Shown piece after piece: positions 9,518 to 17,470 of a DNA stretch of 64,000 nt (position 1 is the first letter of the stretch; every line of letters begins with the position of its first letter). This DNA comes from Thermodesulfovibrio sp. (GTDB lineage Bacteria; Nitrospirota; Thermodesulfovibrionia; Thermodesulfovibrionales; UBA6898): contig PNOC01000010.1 in NCBI GenBank assembly GCA_013824615.1, positions 17,781 to 81,780 on the forward strand, written 5' to 3'. The notes under the pieces are model-generated. The model was not told where the DNA came from. It searched no databases and saw only the letters and a list, made by a program, of their open reading frames with translations. The position numbers and the translations under genes are program-made.

Positions 9518-9639
9518 ACAGGAGCAGATTCTACCGGCTGGCTCTATGAGTTTGAACTAACAGGAGTCACAAAGATAACTTGCAGCAGGTTAGAGTACAC
9601 ACCAGTCTGACATGTCCTGCCTGGTCATAGTTCTTGGGG

Positions 9640-10152
9640 TTAATTTGGTTCAGCCAGAATGGAGCGCACTGTTGCCAAAGTCATCATAAGCGTCATCGGC
9701 TGAAACGGTGACTCTACGAAACCTCGCGAAAGATAGAAACGCCTGGCCTGTTCCGACAACGCATGAACCATGAGTGCGAATATGCCCGCATCGCCGGAGA
9801 CTTTGACGGCGCGAATCATGGCATCGCGGAGCAGCGCGCTGCCAAGGCCTTGGTTGTGATAACGCCGGTCAATCGCCAACCTGCCAAGCACCAGCACCGG
9901 CAGTGGATCAGGCATATTGCGCCTCAGTGCCTTAGTGACCAATTCATGTCTGATTGCCCCTGCCGACAAGCTGTAATAGCCGGCAACATCCGCACCGTGG
10001 CAAATGACAAAGCACCGTGAGGCTCCTGAAGCATGGTTCTTGAGCGCCCGCTTTTTCAGCCATTCATCCAGTGACGGCTCCCCGCATTCAAAACCTTCAA
10101 GGACATGATCGGCTGAAATTGGTGACGGGCGCGTTAGAACAAAGGCTGTCAT
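9640..10152 (-). CDS. tacT: GNAT acetyltransferase toxin, TacT type
   Basis: The 170-residue GNAT-fold protein starts with the LTRPSPISADH and FECGEPSLDEWL segments characteristic of TacT/AtaT-like toxins that acetylate charged tRNAs. The acetyl-CoA loop RRYHNQGLGSALL lies near residues 97-108 and the catalytic tyrosine is Tyr140 in ARRFYLSRGF. It overlaps the upstream antitoxin gene by four bases (ATGA). All expected residues are present, so it should be active. This is a typical mobile accessory module; the neighbours on both sides are unrelated housekeeping-type operons. Confidence 0.92.
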   Translation of the reverse strand: MTAFVLTRPSPISADHVLEGFECGEPSLDEWLKKRALKNHASGASRCFVICHGADVAGYYSLSAGAIRHELVTKALRRNMPDPLPVLVLGRLAIDRRYHNQGLGSALLRDAMIRAVKVSGDAGIFALMVHALSEQARRFYLSRGFVESPFQPMTLMMTLATVRSILAEPN

Positions 10153-10430
10153 TTGTCCCAGGGAGCTTTCGTTTTGAGCAACCGGCGCAGCTTGTCGGTC
10201 GGCGGCAACGGCTGGTCAAGCATCGCCTGAAACTTGGCGAAGGTTCCAGCATTGACCGTGAAAAAGGCCTGGTCAAGCAGCACATCTTCTGCTTCACGAC
10301 AGGCAGCGCCGAGCATAAAATCTGACCGGCTGCGGCCAAGCCGTTCGGCGGCCTGGTCGATGAGATCGCGTTGTTCCGCTTTGGCGCGTATGTTGATGGA
10401 TACAGATTCCTTCCTTTGTGCGTGTGCCAT
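10149..10430 (-). CDS. tacA: DUF1778 ribbon-helix-helix antitoxin, TacA type
   Basis: Antitoxin of 93 residues. The N-terminal ribbon-helix-helix region (about residues 8-45: SVSINIRAKAEQRDLIDQAA, then LGRSRSDF) binds DNA and dimerises. The C-terminal tail with the PLPPTDKLRRLL stretch would wrap the GNAT toxin. It lies directly upstream of tacT with an ATGA overlap. A strong ribosome-binding site (AAGGAGGTG) precedes the ATG. Autoregulation is likely through the palindrome at 10454-10465 between the promoter and the ribosome-binding site. Confidence 0.92.
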   Translation of the reverse strand: MAHAQRKESVSINIRAKAEQRDLIDQAAERLGRSRSDFMLGAACREAEDVLLDQAFFTVNAGTFAKFQAMLDQPLPPTDKLRRLLKTKAPWDK

Positions 10431-10453
10431 AGGACACCTCCTTATACACTTTT

Positions 10454-10465
10454 ACAATACATTGT
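10454..10465. promoter_or_regulatory. Candidate TacA operator palindrome
   Basis: ACAAT-AC-ATTGT is a perfect 5-bp inverted repeat 24-35 bases upstream of the tacA ATG. A wider TACAA/TTGTA pair overlaps it. Ribbon-helix-helix antitoxins commonly bind such short palindromes in their own promoter. Functional assignment is by position only. Confidence 0.4.
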
Positions 10466-10499
10466 TGTATAGAATACTTCAATACAAAGGTTAAGACTA

Positions 10500-10938
10500 C
10501 CAAACCCTTGCGCTCCCTGCTGGAAGCCCGGTCATAGATAAGGGGGACGATGCACACTGCCCTGCGACAGACCAGAGAGGCGTGCCACACCCACAAGGCA
10601 TCCATTGCGACATTGGAGCGCATGAGTTCGTGTCGCCGGTAACCGTTCTTTTGAGACGCAGCGTGAAATGCGCTTTTCGGAACGAAACTTGTCATTTTAA
10701 GGGAGGCCCCGGCGGCGTTCACTATAATAGGAGGGAGTAATTCGCAAAGCCGGCAGAAAGGGTTTGTCGCGGCTTCGAGGTTTATCTTATCGCGAATTTA
10801 GAATTAATTGAAATGACGACCTGAAGCCGTATTGCGTAAAAGGATGTTTCTTTCGGAGGGTACGTTGTCGTATTTATTTGGACACGCCATGATATAGGGA
10901 ATCCCTACTTACCACAACAACTTTTTTGTGAATAGGTG
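10500..10938. other. Gene-free stretch between the toxin-antitoxin pair and hypC
   Basis: About 440 bases without a convincing gene. An open frame on the minus strand covers 10294-10722 but overlaps tacA in another frame and matches nothing I recognise. The sequence changes from GC-rich (10500-10760) to AT-rich. It may be the scar of the insertion that brought the toxin-antitoxin pair. No terminal inverted repeats or target duplications were found by eye. Confidence 0.35.
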
Positions 10939-11232
10939 CTATATATTCCGAATTCTTTGGTTACCCGTACTATCCTGACAGGAATAGCCCTCTGCTGAAT
11001 CGTCCTCTTTCTCGACATCCTCGATGATCTTTGATATCATCTGCAGCGCTTCCTGTGCAGCTTCCTGCTCGACCTTCTGGAGGGCAAAGCCTGCATGCAC
11101 GAGGACATAATCGCCGATCCCGACTTCCTCGGGCATCAGCATGAGGTTAATCTCACGCCGGGCACCATAGACGTCCACCACCGCCCTGAGGTCATCGATC
11201 TGAACTATTCTTGAGGGTATTGCAAGGCACAT
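10939..11232 (-). CDS. hypC: Hydrogenase maturation chaperone HypC
   Basis: The 97-residue HypC/HupF family member starts with MCLAIPSRIVQID. Cys2 is the residue that carries the Fe(CN)2CO unit and binds the large-subunit precursor. The GIGDYVLVHAGFALQKVEQEAA block (about residues 38-60) is the second family hallmark. The C-terminus extends some 20 residues past the usual end in a charged, probably disordered tail. It is the last gene of the hydrogenase operon, 13 bases after the maturation protease. Other hyp genes are not in the window. Confidence 0.93.
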   Translation of the reverse strand: MCLAIPSRIVQIDDLRAVVDVYGARREINLMLMPEEVGIGDYVLVHAGFALQKVEQEAAQEALQMISKIIEDVEKEDDSAEGYSCQDSTGNQRIRNI

Positions 11233-11245
11233 GAATTAGTATAAC

Positions 11246-11764
11246 CTAAATTTTTCCCCAGATGCTCTCGGCCGCATCCGGATTATGCTCCCGTGGCGTC
11301 AGCGTCACGCCTATGCCTTCGAGGTCCGCCACGACTACCTCCAGGAGGTGCTCAAACCCTGCCCTCACTTCATCCGAGAACCCTATGCCCATCTGGATGG
11401 TCTTCGGCTCAATACCATAGAGGACCAGCTGCTTCGGCAGCTCTCCGGTGAGACAGGCAGAGGCAAGGAGGTCTGCAATGCCTATCTGATGAGGTGAAAT
11501 GCGCGTCCTGAATTTAACATGCACGTCCTCACCTTCCACTTTCAAAACCGTGCCCGGAGGCATACCCCCCTTAATGGCATCAATGATGAGCAGGTAATCC
11601 TTTCCTGATATATACGAGAGCAGCTCAATACCGGAGGTGCCCCCGTCCAGCAGTTCAACATTGTCCGGAAAGATATAGCGTTTCTGCAGTTCCTCAATGG
11701 CGCGGATACCGATACCCTCGTCCATCATCAGGATACTGCCTACACCAAGCACCATGATATTCAA
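11246..11764 (-). CDS. hybD: Hydrogenase large-subunit maturation endopeptidase
   Basis: Nickel-checking protease of 172 residues that removes the C-terminal extension of the large subunit once the metal centre is complete. The metal-sensing triad of this family is visible: Glu16 in MMDEGIG, Asp62 in LIIDAI and His92 in ISPHQIG. The start is a TTG at 11764 with GAGGTGATG upstream; starting at the ATG at 11755 would trim three residues from the first beta strand. It lies downstream of hybC after a hairpin at 11808-11841. The matching substrate tail in hybC (15 residues after the last His) is present. Confidence 0.93.
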   Translation of the reverse strand: MNIMVLGVGSILMMDEGIGIRAIEELQKRYIFPDNVELLDGGTSGIELLSYISGKDYLLIIDAIKGGMPPGTVLKVEGEDVHVKFRTRISPHQIGIADLLASACLTGELPKQLVLYGIEPKTIQMGIGFSDEVRAGFEHLLEVVVADLEGIGVTLTPREHNPDAAESIWGKI

Positions 11765-11807
11765 TACATCACCTCAACTGTTCTTTAAATTTACCAGTGA
11801 AAGATAA

Positions 11808-11841
11808 AAGGCCCCTCACCGGTTAAAAAGTGAGGGGCCTT
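11808..11841 (-). terminator. Hairpin between hybC and hybD, attenuator or terminator
   Basis: A perfect 12-bp stem (AAGGCCCCTCAC with GTGAGGGGCCTT) and a 10-base loop start 17 bases after the hybC stop. On the minus strand it is followed by TTTATC, a short T-rich tail. It would lower expression of hybD and hypC relative to the structural genes, or protect the upstream mRNA end. Confidence 0.7.
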
Positions 11842-11858
11842 CAGATAACCAGAAATAC

Positions 11859-13559
11859 TTATACTGCCTTTACTTTCACAATTTCGTTCTTGTCCTTGTC
11901 GATCACATGGATTGCGCAGGCAAGACACGGATCAAAGGAATGGACGGTACGCAACACTTCAAGCGGCTTCTCAGGATCATTGACCGGAGTGCCTATAAGT
12001 GAAGCCTCATAAGGCCCAAGGGCATCCTGGCTGTTTCTCGGCCCGGCATTCCATGTAGAGGGAACCACAGCCTGATAATTCTTTATCTTGCCGTCCTTGA
12101 TCACGATCCAGTGAGACAGAATACCACGCGGCGCCTCATGGAACCCAAAACCTCTCTGCTCGCCTGACGGAAACGTCGGCGGGTTGAATGTGGTCACATC
12201 TCCCTTGGCTATGTTTTCGACCAGGGCCTGCCACTGGTTCTTCAGCGTGTCATAAAGAACGGCAGCCCTTATCGAACGGGCCCCGATTCTTCCGATCGTT
12301 GAATGCAGTGCAGAAATTCCGACCTTGGTCCCGGCCAGAGCGCTTATGGTATCGAGCATCTTCGTGGCATACTTTTTTGTAGGCTCGTGTCCGGCGGCGA
12401 ACATGCAGAGCACGTTAGCCAGAGGTCCCACCTGTGCCGGTTTCCCCTTGAAAGTCGGAGACTTGACCCAGGAGTATTTACCTTTGTCCTGGAAATCGGT
12501 ATATTTCGGTACGGTCTCCCCTTCCCAGGGATGCCTGTCCCAGTCGCCGTCATACCAGGAATGTTTGATGCTCTCTTTGACATTGTCCTTGAAAAAAGCA
12601 TCCTGATAACTCTTGATCGGCTGGAACTTGCTGACATCGCCGTCAGGGATATAGCCGCCAGGCAGGGCAAAGGTAGTCCCTTTGGTATCCAGAGGCATAT
12701 CCGGCGCGGAAAGGTAATTGGTCACGCCTTTGCCATGTCCGGTCCAGTCAGCATAAAACGCCGCAACCGCTGCAGTATCAACCAGCAGAACATTTTCCAC
12801 AAAATCTCCGGCCTTGTCGATGAGTGTCTTGATGTAATAGAGCCTCTCCATGTTCAGGGTCGACTGGCTGTCGAGGTTAATGGCATTGGCAACACCGCCG
12901 ACCGCCACATTCTGTATGTGAGGGGTCTTGGAGCCGAGGATGGCCACCACCTTGTTGATTTCGCGCTGCTGTTCGAGCGCCTGCAGGTAGTGGTGAGCTG
13001 CCAGCATATTGACTTCAGGCGCCAGCTTCATAGCCGGATGTCCCCAGTACCCGCTCCCGTAGATGCCGAGCTGGCCTGAGCCGACAAAGGTCTTCAGCCT
13101 CTCCTGTGAGGCCTTCACCGCATCATAACTATTGCCGTGCCATGAAGAGAGCTTCTGGCCAAGATTTGCCGTAGCACGCGGGTCAGCCTTAAGTGCAGAA
13201 ACAATATCTACCCAGTCGAGAGCTGCCAGGTGATAGAAGTGAACAATATGGTCATGAGTCGCGTGTGCACCCATCATCAGATTCCTGATGTACTGAGCGT
13301 TAAGCGGGATCTCCATGTTGAGAGCATTTTCTACCGAACGCACTGAAGCCAGTGCGTGGACGGTCGTTCAGACCCCGCAGAAGCGCTGCGTGAAGATCCA
13401 GGCATCCCTCGGGTCGCGGCCCTTCAGGATCGTCTCGATGCCACGCCACATCTGGCCCGATGACCAGGCGTTGGTGACCTTGCCCCCTTCTATCTCACAG
13501 TCTATCCGGAGGTGTCCCTCTATTCTGGTAATCGGATCAATTGTAATTCTTTTTGCCAT
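11859..13559 (-). CDS. hybC: [NiFe] hydrogenase large subunit, Hyb/group 1 type, with predicted selenocysteine (in-frame TGA at 13368-13370)
   Basis: Catalytic subunit of a periplasmic uptake hydrogenase, 566 residues if the TGA is read through. The N-terminus has [10 protein letters not shown] and the L1 motif [18 protein letters not shown], where the family has [15 protein letters not shown]. Cys61 is present, and position 64, normally the bridging Cys, is TGA. The C-terminal L2 motif DPCLACAIH is normal (Cys545, Cys548), followed by a 15-residue tail for the maturation protease. The sequence after the TGA continues in frame without any other lesion. A SECIS-like hairpin begins 3 bases after the TGA (13333-13364), with 18 bases between the TGA and its loop. 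This supports selenocysteine over a nonsense mutation or sequencing error, which remain possible. The ATG at 13559 has GGAGGACAGA upstream. Confidence 0.85.
13333..13370 (-). promoter_or_regulatory. Predicted bacterial SECIS element directly after the hybC TGA codon
   Basis: In RNA sense, TGA is followed by ACG, then ACCG, UCC, an 8-base arm ACGCACUG, loop GCUU, the matching arm CAGUGCGU, one U, and CGGU. The upper stem is a perfect 8 bp and the lower stem a perfect 4 bp with a small internal loop. The apical loop begins with G and starts 18 bases after the TGA. Both features fit the usual bacterial SECIS rules (G in the first loop positions, 16-37 bases from UGA). The stem falls entirely inside codons for H-A-L-A-S-V-R. 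Confidence 0.75.
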
Positions 13560-13578
13560 TCTGTCCTCCTCCTGTCAT

Positions 13579-14715
13579 TTATGCGTGCCGCATGCCCGAA
13601 AGCACTGGCATCTTTTTAACGAATATCATATAGGCCATAATTTCGAGAGAGATCACACCAAGAGTGATCATGATCTCTGAAAACGACGGAAAATACTGCC
13701 AGCCTGCCCCAGGGTCAAATCCTATCAGGAAGGCATTAAAGCGATAGACCGAGCCTGCCAGCAGGAGGCATCCGGCAGAAATAAAGAGCTGCCGGTTCCT
13801 GCTCCTGTTTTCCGGAGAAAACAGGATTACTGCAGGTATGATATAAAGAATATTTTCGATGATAAACATTATTGCCTTGAGGTCAAAAGCAAATACAAGT
13901 CCGATTTTGCCCCCGATAAGGATATCGGCAAAGCGTACAACAAGATAGATCGCAATAAGCACCGGAATAAGACCAGCGAGCTTCGAAAGTATAGGGGTCT
14001 CTATCTCGCGTCTGAAGCCGACAGAGGATATGATTGACTCAAAAATAACAATCGCAAAGCCCATCGTAATGGCAGAAATGAGAAACAACAGCGGCAGAAA
14101 ACCGGTATGCCATAGCGGGGAGACCTTCTTCCCGGCTATGAGAAGCAGTGAGCCGAGAGAAGACTGATGCATCGTCGGCAGCAGAATCCCGATTGCGATG
14201 AAGATGAACATTACCCTGTTTAGTGCTTTCTTCAGCCCCTTTGCCTGGATCCACTCGGCCAGGGTCGGGGAAAACTCCATCCATAGGACGCCGATATAGA
14301 GTGAAACGCAGAGGGCGACCTCGAACATGACCGAATTTAACTGAAAATATTTAGGCAGAAACAGGTTGTATGCCTGCCAGTACCGGCCGATATCAAACAT
14401 GACCGAAAAGCCTGCCAGAGTATACCCGAACATACTGGCGAGCAGGGCAGGTTTCACCAGGGGGTGATACTCCCCCTTGTTGAAGATATAGACCAGGAGT
14501 GCCATGGAGTATCCTCCGCAGGCAATTGCAGTCCCGGTCACCACGTCATACGCAATCCAGATGCCCCATGGATATCCGTCGCTCAAATTCGAGACTGCGC
14601 CTATGCCGTAGATAAAGCGCTTCACCAGCAGCACCGCGGCGATAGCAAAAAAGAAGGCGCAGACCAGGAACGGTTTGGTGATTATCTTGCCACCTAAGGG
14701 TTTGCTTTCTGTCAT
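13579..14715 (-). CDS. hybB: HybB-like membrane subunit of periplasmic hydrogenase
   Basis: NrfD/PsrC-superfamily quinone-reactive membrane protein of 378 residues with nine to ten predicted helices. Visible hallmarks are the GYPWGIWIAYDVVTGTAIACGGY stretch near the N-terminus (given here only as a landmark), MFDIGRYWQ, and LPTMHQSSLGSLLLIAG, which is diagnostic of HybB. It transfers electrons from the HybA ferredoxin-like subunit to menaquinone. The frame opens upstream to 14769, but the ATG at 14715 is chosen because GAGGGAG lies just before it and the preceding hybA stop is at 14732. Confidence 0.93.
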   Translation of the reverse strand: MTESKPLGGKIITKPFLVCAFFFAIAAVLLVKRFIYGIGAVSNLSDGYPWGIWIAYDVVTGTAIACGGYSMALLVYIFNKGEYHPLVKPALLASMFGYTLAGFSVMFDIGRYWQAYNLFLPKYFQLNSVMFEVALCVSLYIGVLWMEFSPTLAEWIQAKGLKKALNRVMFIFIAIGILLPTMHQSSLGSLLLIAGKKVSPLWHTGFLPLLFLISAITMGFAIVIFESIISSVGFRREIETPILSKLAGLIPVLIAIYLVVRFADILIGGKIGLVFAFDLKAIMFIIENILYIIPAVILFSPENRSRNRQLFISAGCLLLAGSVYRFNAFLIGFDPGAGWQYFPSFSEIMITLGVISLEIMAYMIFVKKMPVLSGMRHA

Positions 14716-14731
14716 ATCGTCTCCCTCATAG

Positions 14732-15685
14732 TTATTCGTCACTCTTGTTCGTATTTTTATATGCAGCAAAAAGGAGTCCTGCCAGAAGGACGCCTGGTCC
14801 GATCATGCCCTTGTATACCGTATGCTGAATGTTCTCGGAAAAAGCGGCGTCAGATTTTTCATCAAGGGCAGGCATACCCAGTTTTTCGAAGGGCACGGCA
14901 GCAAGCATCAGCACCTGGCTTCCGCCACCCTCTTTCTCCCCGTAAATCCTCGGCAGATATTTCGCCACCGGCCGGTAAGAGACCTGAGCAGACTTGATAT
15001 GTGCAACCGGATAGTTATAGTATTCGCCCGGCTTGAGCGTCAGCCGCTTCTGCGCCTCAGCCAGCAGATCAGAAACCTTGCCAAAGACCGAGGCCCCGGT
15101 AGGACAGAACTCGCAGCAGGCCGAATACTTATTGTCCTTGAAACGGTGATCGCAGAGCTGACATTTCCGTATCTGAGGGAATGGCTTGTCGAACTCGAAC
15201 TTCGGGATATTGTAGGGACAGGCAAGCTGGCAGTAACGGCAGCCGATACAGGCACCCTTATCGTAGGAAACAACTCCGGTCTGTGCGTGCTTCTTCAAGG
15301 CAGACACCGGACAGGCCGAAACGCAGGCAGGATCAACACAGTGCATGCAGTGCCTCTTGATAAAAGAGTACCCGTCAGTTTCGCTGTCCTTGTTAAGAGC
15401 AGTTCCGGTGGCATATACCTTAATTATATTGAGCGTCTTCGACGAAAGATCAACCGGGTCGTCCCAGACAGAATTCGGCGTGGAATGTTCAACCGGCATT
15501 TCATTATGCTGTTTGCAGGCTGTCTGGCAGGCCCTGCAGCCGATGCAGGCCGTCGCATCGTAGAGCATTCCGACAGCCTCAGGAGAAAGCTTTTTGGGCT
15601 CCCGGGCCATCGCGGGCACACCTCCTGCCAGCAGCAGCCCTCCCCCGGCAGCAATCTTAAGGAAATTTCTTCTTTTTATGTCCAT
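14732..15685 (-). CDS. hybA: HybA-like 4x[4Fe-4S] electron-transfer subunit
   Basis: The 317-residue protein begins with a twin-arginine signal (KRRNFLKIAAGGG) and is exported folded. Ferredoxin-type cysteine clusters appear in order: CIGCRACQTACK (about 46-57), CMHCVDPACVSACP (about 111-124), CIGCRYCQLACP (about 144-155) and CQLCDHR with CCEFCPTGA (about 174-195). Together these ligate four [4Fe-4S] clusters. A C-terminal membrane helix (MIGPGVLLAGLLFAAY) anchors it, as in HybA. It lies between hybO and hybB, 3 bases after the former, and links the hydrogenase dimer to HybB. Confidence 0.95.
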   Translation of the reverse strand: MDIKRRNFLKIAAGGGLLLAGGVPAMAREPKKLSPEAVGMLYDATACIGCRACQTACKQHNEMPVEHSTPNSVWDDPVDLSSKTLNIIKVYATGTALNKDSETDGYSFIKRHCMHCVDPACVSACPVSALKKHAQTGVVSYDKGACIGCRYCQLACPYNIPKFEFDKPFPQIRKCQLCDHRFKDNKYSACCEFCPTGASVFGKVSDLLAEAQKRLTLKPGEYYNYPVAHIKSAQVSYRPVAKYLPRIYGEKEGGGSQVLMLAAVPFEKLGMPALDEKSDAAFSENIQHTVYKGMIGPGVLLAGLLFAAYKNTNKSDE

Positions 15686-15688
15686 GGC

Positions 15689-16828
15689 CTATTTCTCCCT
15701 GGATCCTGATTTTCCCTGTTCTTCGTCCTCTTTTCCCAGTTTTTTGGAAGTTACCGCGCTGGCCCCCAGGGCAGCTCCGGCAATACCTGCAGCAACAGCC
15801 ACACCCGCAATGGTAAGACCATGGCCCCTCTTTTCGTCAACTCTGGGCAGGATACTCGGCGGGGTGAAATATTTCGGGCTTGCCGGTGAATGCAGAGGTT
15901 TTGTAAACCCGACGCCCTTCTCCGTGCAACCGAAACAGGGGTGGCCGGTACCGACCGGCCAGGCTCCTGAGCCGACATCATTAAAAAGCTGTGTCGGGCA
16001 GTTCGCAAATGTTTCAGGCCCCTTGCAGCCGAGTTTATAAAGACAATATCCCTTTCTGTGGCCATCATCACCGAACTGAAGGGCAAACCTGCCTGCGTCG
16101 AAGTGGGGTCTGCGTTCGCAGTTTTCATGGATCAGGCGGCCGTAGGCAAATTTCGGCCGGGCCTGTTCATCCAGCTCAGGCAGCTTCTTGAAGGTAAGAA
16201 AATAGAGTACGGTTGAGAGAAAATTATAAGGATTTGGCGGGCAGCCAGGGATATTCACGCAGGGGGTCTTGATCCCTTTGCTCTTGAATATTTCATGAAC
16301 CGCGGTAGCGCCTGTAGGATTGGGATCAGCCGAAGGAAGTCCGCCCCAGGAAGCGCAGGATCCGATTGCTATAACAGCTGCCGCCTGCGTGCTCATCTCC
16401 TCGAGAAGTGCAAGCGCTGTCTTGCCGCCGATCTTGCAGTAGATGCCATTGTCCTTAACCGGGATAGATCCATCGACCACAAGGATATATTTCCCCTTGT
16501 TTTCTTTCATCGACTTCTGACGCCATTCCTCAGCCTGCTTCCCGGAACCGGCAAGCAGCGTTTCATGATATTCAAGAGATATAAGCTCCAGAATCAGTTT
16601 TTCGAGGGAGGGATGGCTTGTTCTGAGCAGAGATTCCGTGCAGCCGGTGCACTCCTGGGCAGAAAGCCATAAAACGGGAGGTCTCTTCTGGGTAACGACT
16701 GCCTCGGCAATCTGGTCGCCCATGCCCGGCATACCCAGGGTTGCTGCCACCGCGCTGCAGAATTTGATAAAGTCCCTTCGCGATACCCCCGAAACAGGAC
16801 TGCCATCAGTAATTTCTTCTAGTTGCAT
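15689..16828 (-). CDS. hybO: [NiFe] hydrogenase small subunit, HybO type
   Basis: Fe-S subunit of 379 residues that carries electrons from the Ni-Fe site. A Tat signal is present (SRRDFIKFCSAVAATLG), so the dimer is exported through the large subunit piggyback route. Cluster ligands are visible: CTGCTES, the later GSCASWGGLP and PGCPPNP (proximal cluster); HENCERRPHF, CLYKLGCKGPE and CPTQLFN; and the C-terminal PCFGCTE. A C-terminal hydrophobic helix (about residues 338-358) anchors it in the membrane, followed by a charged tail. It is the first gene of the operon, with AGGGAGG before the ATG. Confidence 0.96.
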   Translation of the reverse strand: MQLEEITDGSPVSGVSRRDFIKFCSAVAATLGMPGMGDQIAEAVVTQKRPPVLWLSAQECTGCTESLLRTSHPSLEKLILELISLEYHETLLAGSGKQAEEWRQKSMKENKGKYILVVDGSIPVKDNGIYCKIGGKTALALLEEMSTQAAAVIAIGSCASWGGLPSADPNPTGATAVHEIFKSKGIKTPCVNIPGCPPNPYNFLSTVLYFLTFKKLPELDEQARPKFAYGRLIHENCERRPHFDAGRFALQFGDDGHRKGYCLYKLGCKGPETFANCPTQLFNDVGSGAWPVGTGHPCFGCTEKGVGFTKPLHSPASPKYFTPPSILPRVDEKRGHGLTIAGVAVAAGIAGAALGASAVTSKKLGKEDEEQGKSGSREK

Positions 16829-16867
16829 ACTTACCTCCCTGGCTTTAAATTAATAGCGTTAAATTAT

Positions 16868-16947
16868 TTATGAATAAAATAAACTTATAAATATATAAAA
16901 TAATATGAAACTGAGGTCGAAATGTCAAGCTATATTTTTATTCATAA
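16868..16947. promoter_or_regulatory. 12-bp inverted repeat in the hydrogenase promoter region
   Basis: TTATGAATAAAA at 16868-16879 and its exact reverse complement TTTTATTCATAA at 16936-16947 lie 40 and 119 bases upstream of hybO in very AT-rich DNA. A pair of regulator half-sites or a looping operator would look like this; the fold would also make a long-range hairpin. The rest of the 16829-17208 gap contains the repeat at 17095-17166 and nothing else I can name. Confidence 0.35.
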
Positions 16948-17094
16948 GTATCTATTTAATCAGAATTATCAGGGCGTTTTGCCCATGCTCTCACCCCTGA
17001 CCAGAGATTGGCATCAACGCTAAAGTTTTATACCAGAACAGCCGATAATAAACTAAATAGAGTCTATGTATAAACTGCCATTTTAGTTTTGGCT

Positions 17095-17166
17095 GTCATT
17101 CTCGCGAAGGCGGGAATCCATTGTTTTCAAGAAGTACTGGATCCCCGGGTCAAGCCCGAGGATGAC
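17095..17166. repeat. Dispersed palindromic repeat, GTCATTCCCGCGAAGGCGGGAAT family, copy 1
   Basis: The ends read GTCATT and GATGAC, and inside are two hairpins (TTCTCGCGAAGGCGGGAA and ATCCCCGGGTCAAGCCCGAG). It is flanked by a further imperfect inverted repeat, AGTCTATGTATAAA against TTTATACACAGACACT. Related copies lie at 20667-20741 and 59591-59669. The family is widespread in bacterial intergenic DNA. Confidence 0.7.
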
Positions 17167-17208
17167 GACTTCTTAATTTATACACAGACACTAAGTCAGG
17201 GTTATACT

Positions 17209-17403
17209 ATGAACGAAATAAGCATGATAACAGCAGCCTTAAGCGCCCAACAATCAGCCACGCAGACTAAAATCGCCATGGCAGTGCTGAAAAATGCCCT
17301 GCAGGCAGACCAGGCAATCGCCCAAATCCTTATGGAAAGCATTAAGGCCGGAGAGACCGTAATAAATTCCTCCGGGTCAGGCAGTATCGATCTCTACGTA
17401 TAA
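17209..17403 (+). CDS. Small YjfB-like protein
   Basis: A 64-residue protein that starts MNEISMITAALSAQQSATQ, continues with a helix carrying the MAVLKNALQADQAIAQILMES pattern (given as a landmark), and ends in a Gly/Ser-rich tail. Length and the Q-rich helix followed by a Leu/Met helix resemble the YjfB family of putative motility-associated proteins, whose function is unknown. The upstream open frame to 17089 runs through the palindromic repeat and is not believed. The ribosome-binding site is weak (CAGGG). It is isolated between hydrogenase and TPR genes, so context does not help. Confidence 0.5.
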   Translation: MNEISMITAALSAQQSATQTKIAMAVLKNALQADQAIAQILMESIKAGETVINSSGSGSIDLYV

Positions 17404-17470
17404 TATATTCTTTAACAACAAATAGCTAGCATACGTGTATTAATGTATTACTTTATGTTCAAAGGACTAT

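Noticed and set aside
10294..10722. 142-codon minus-strand frame overlapping tacA
   Set aside because: Out of frame with the clear antitoxin gene and without recognisable motifs.
11859..13559. Hydrogenase large subunit as two separate genes or a simple pseudogene
   Set aside because: The TGA is at the one position where Sec for Cys makes chemical sense, the frame continues without other damage, and a SECIS-like hairpin follows. A sequencing error or nonsense mutation is kept as the alternative but is less likely.
14822..15709. 295-codon plus-strand frame opposite hybA
   Set aside because: Antisense to a four-cluster ferredoxin gene; the long frame follows from the codon bias of hybA.
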